This document shows, piece by piece, positions 25,210-25,278 of a stretch of DNA of 25,278 bases. The DNA lies in the IMG/VR virus record IMGVR_UViG_3300007346_000206, positions 1-25,278 of that record; one strand, given 5' to 3'. A program made the translations under genes and the position numbers. The notes under the pieces are model-generated. The model was not told the origin of the DNA. It worked only from the letters and a program-made list of their open reading frames with translations, and did no database searches. The DNA is from a virus. Each line of letters starts with the position of its first letter. Position 1 is the stretch's first letter.

Positions 25210-25278
25210 GATTTAAAGAAACTATAGTAAAAGTTTTGCTTTTTATAATAGCACTATCTTATTTCTTTTTTCTTTGGA
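25206..25278 (+). CDS. Membrane protein, 3' partial
   Basis: An ATG at 25206 overlaps the preceding stop by four bases and opens a frame that runs to the end of the window (24 full codons). The visible part is MRFKETIVKV followed by a strongly hydrophobic stretch LLFIIALSYFFFLW, so it has an N-terminal membrane segment. It is incomplete. Placed after the fibre genes, a holin-, spanin- or other lysis-related function is possible but cannot be judged from this fragment. Confidence 0.45.
   Translation, partial: MRFKETIVKVLLFIIALSYFFFLW

Overview
The window is a single-strand, tightly packed virion-structure module of a tailed double-stranded DNA virus (Caudoviricetes). All supported genes lie on the + strand. 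Most are separated by 0-50 bases or overlap by 1-8 bases, and I see no integrase, transposase, tRNA, rRNA or CRISPR array. The gene order is the siphovirus-type head-to-tail order: major capsid protein, small head proteins, head-tail connectors, tail terminator-like protein, tail tube, tail assembly chaperone pair, tape measure, distal tail/baseplate proteins, a very large hub-like protein, then tail-fibre and receptor-binding candidates. No contractile sheath is visible. The AT-rich DNA, frequent TTG/GTG starts with strong GAGGTG ribosome sites, and an Arf-like GTPase suggest a virus of an aquatic, possibly marine archaeon. Several fibre domains are of a type common in marine phages. The host assignment is inference: nothing here names it, and a bacterial host is not excluded.

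Layout. (1) 2-2529: major capsid protein (5' end outside the window) and three small probable head proteins, one with a histone-H1-like Lys/Ala/Thr tail. (2) 2539-4393: an unexpected cassette of two small membrane proteins, a small GTPase with all five G-boxes and a hydrophobic N-terminus, and an HExxH metalloprotease-like protein. (3) 4438-7325: a zinc-ribbon protein, a Gln/Pro-rich protein and a 532-residue acidic protein, all unassigned. (4) 7325-10049: head-tail connector and neck genes, two of which carry the same inserted Ser/Thr-rich beta domain. (5) 10077-13939: tail tube, an AT-hook micro-ORF too short for usual gene calling, a tail assembly chaperone pair joined by a canonical A_AAA_AAC -1 frameshift site, and the tape measure protein. 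(6) 13944-25209: distal tail protein, LamG-like protein, 2159-residue hub-like protein, tail-fibre genes and a beta-propeller-like protein. A membrane-protein gene starting at 25206 runs off the end.

The genes probably work as one late operon. Stop and start signals are interlocked: six genes use the same element in which the upstream stop codon TGA forms part of the downstream ribosome site (TGAGGTG or TGAGGTA), which suggests translational coupling. The most unusual part is the GTPase, membrane-protein and HExxH cassette, which does not belong to any standard tailed-virus morphogenesis set known to me and may act in envelope interaction, assembly at the membrane, or egress.
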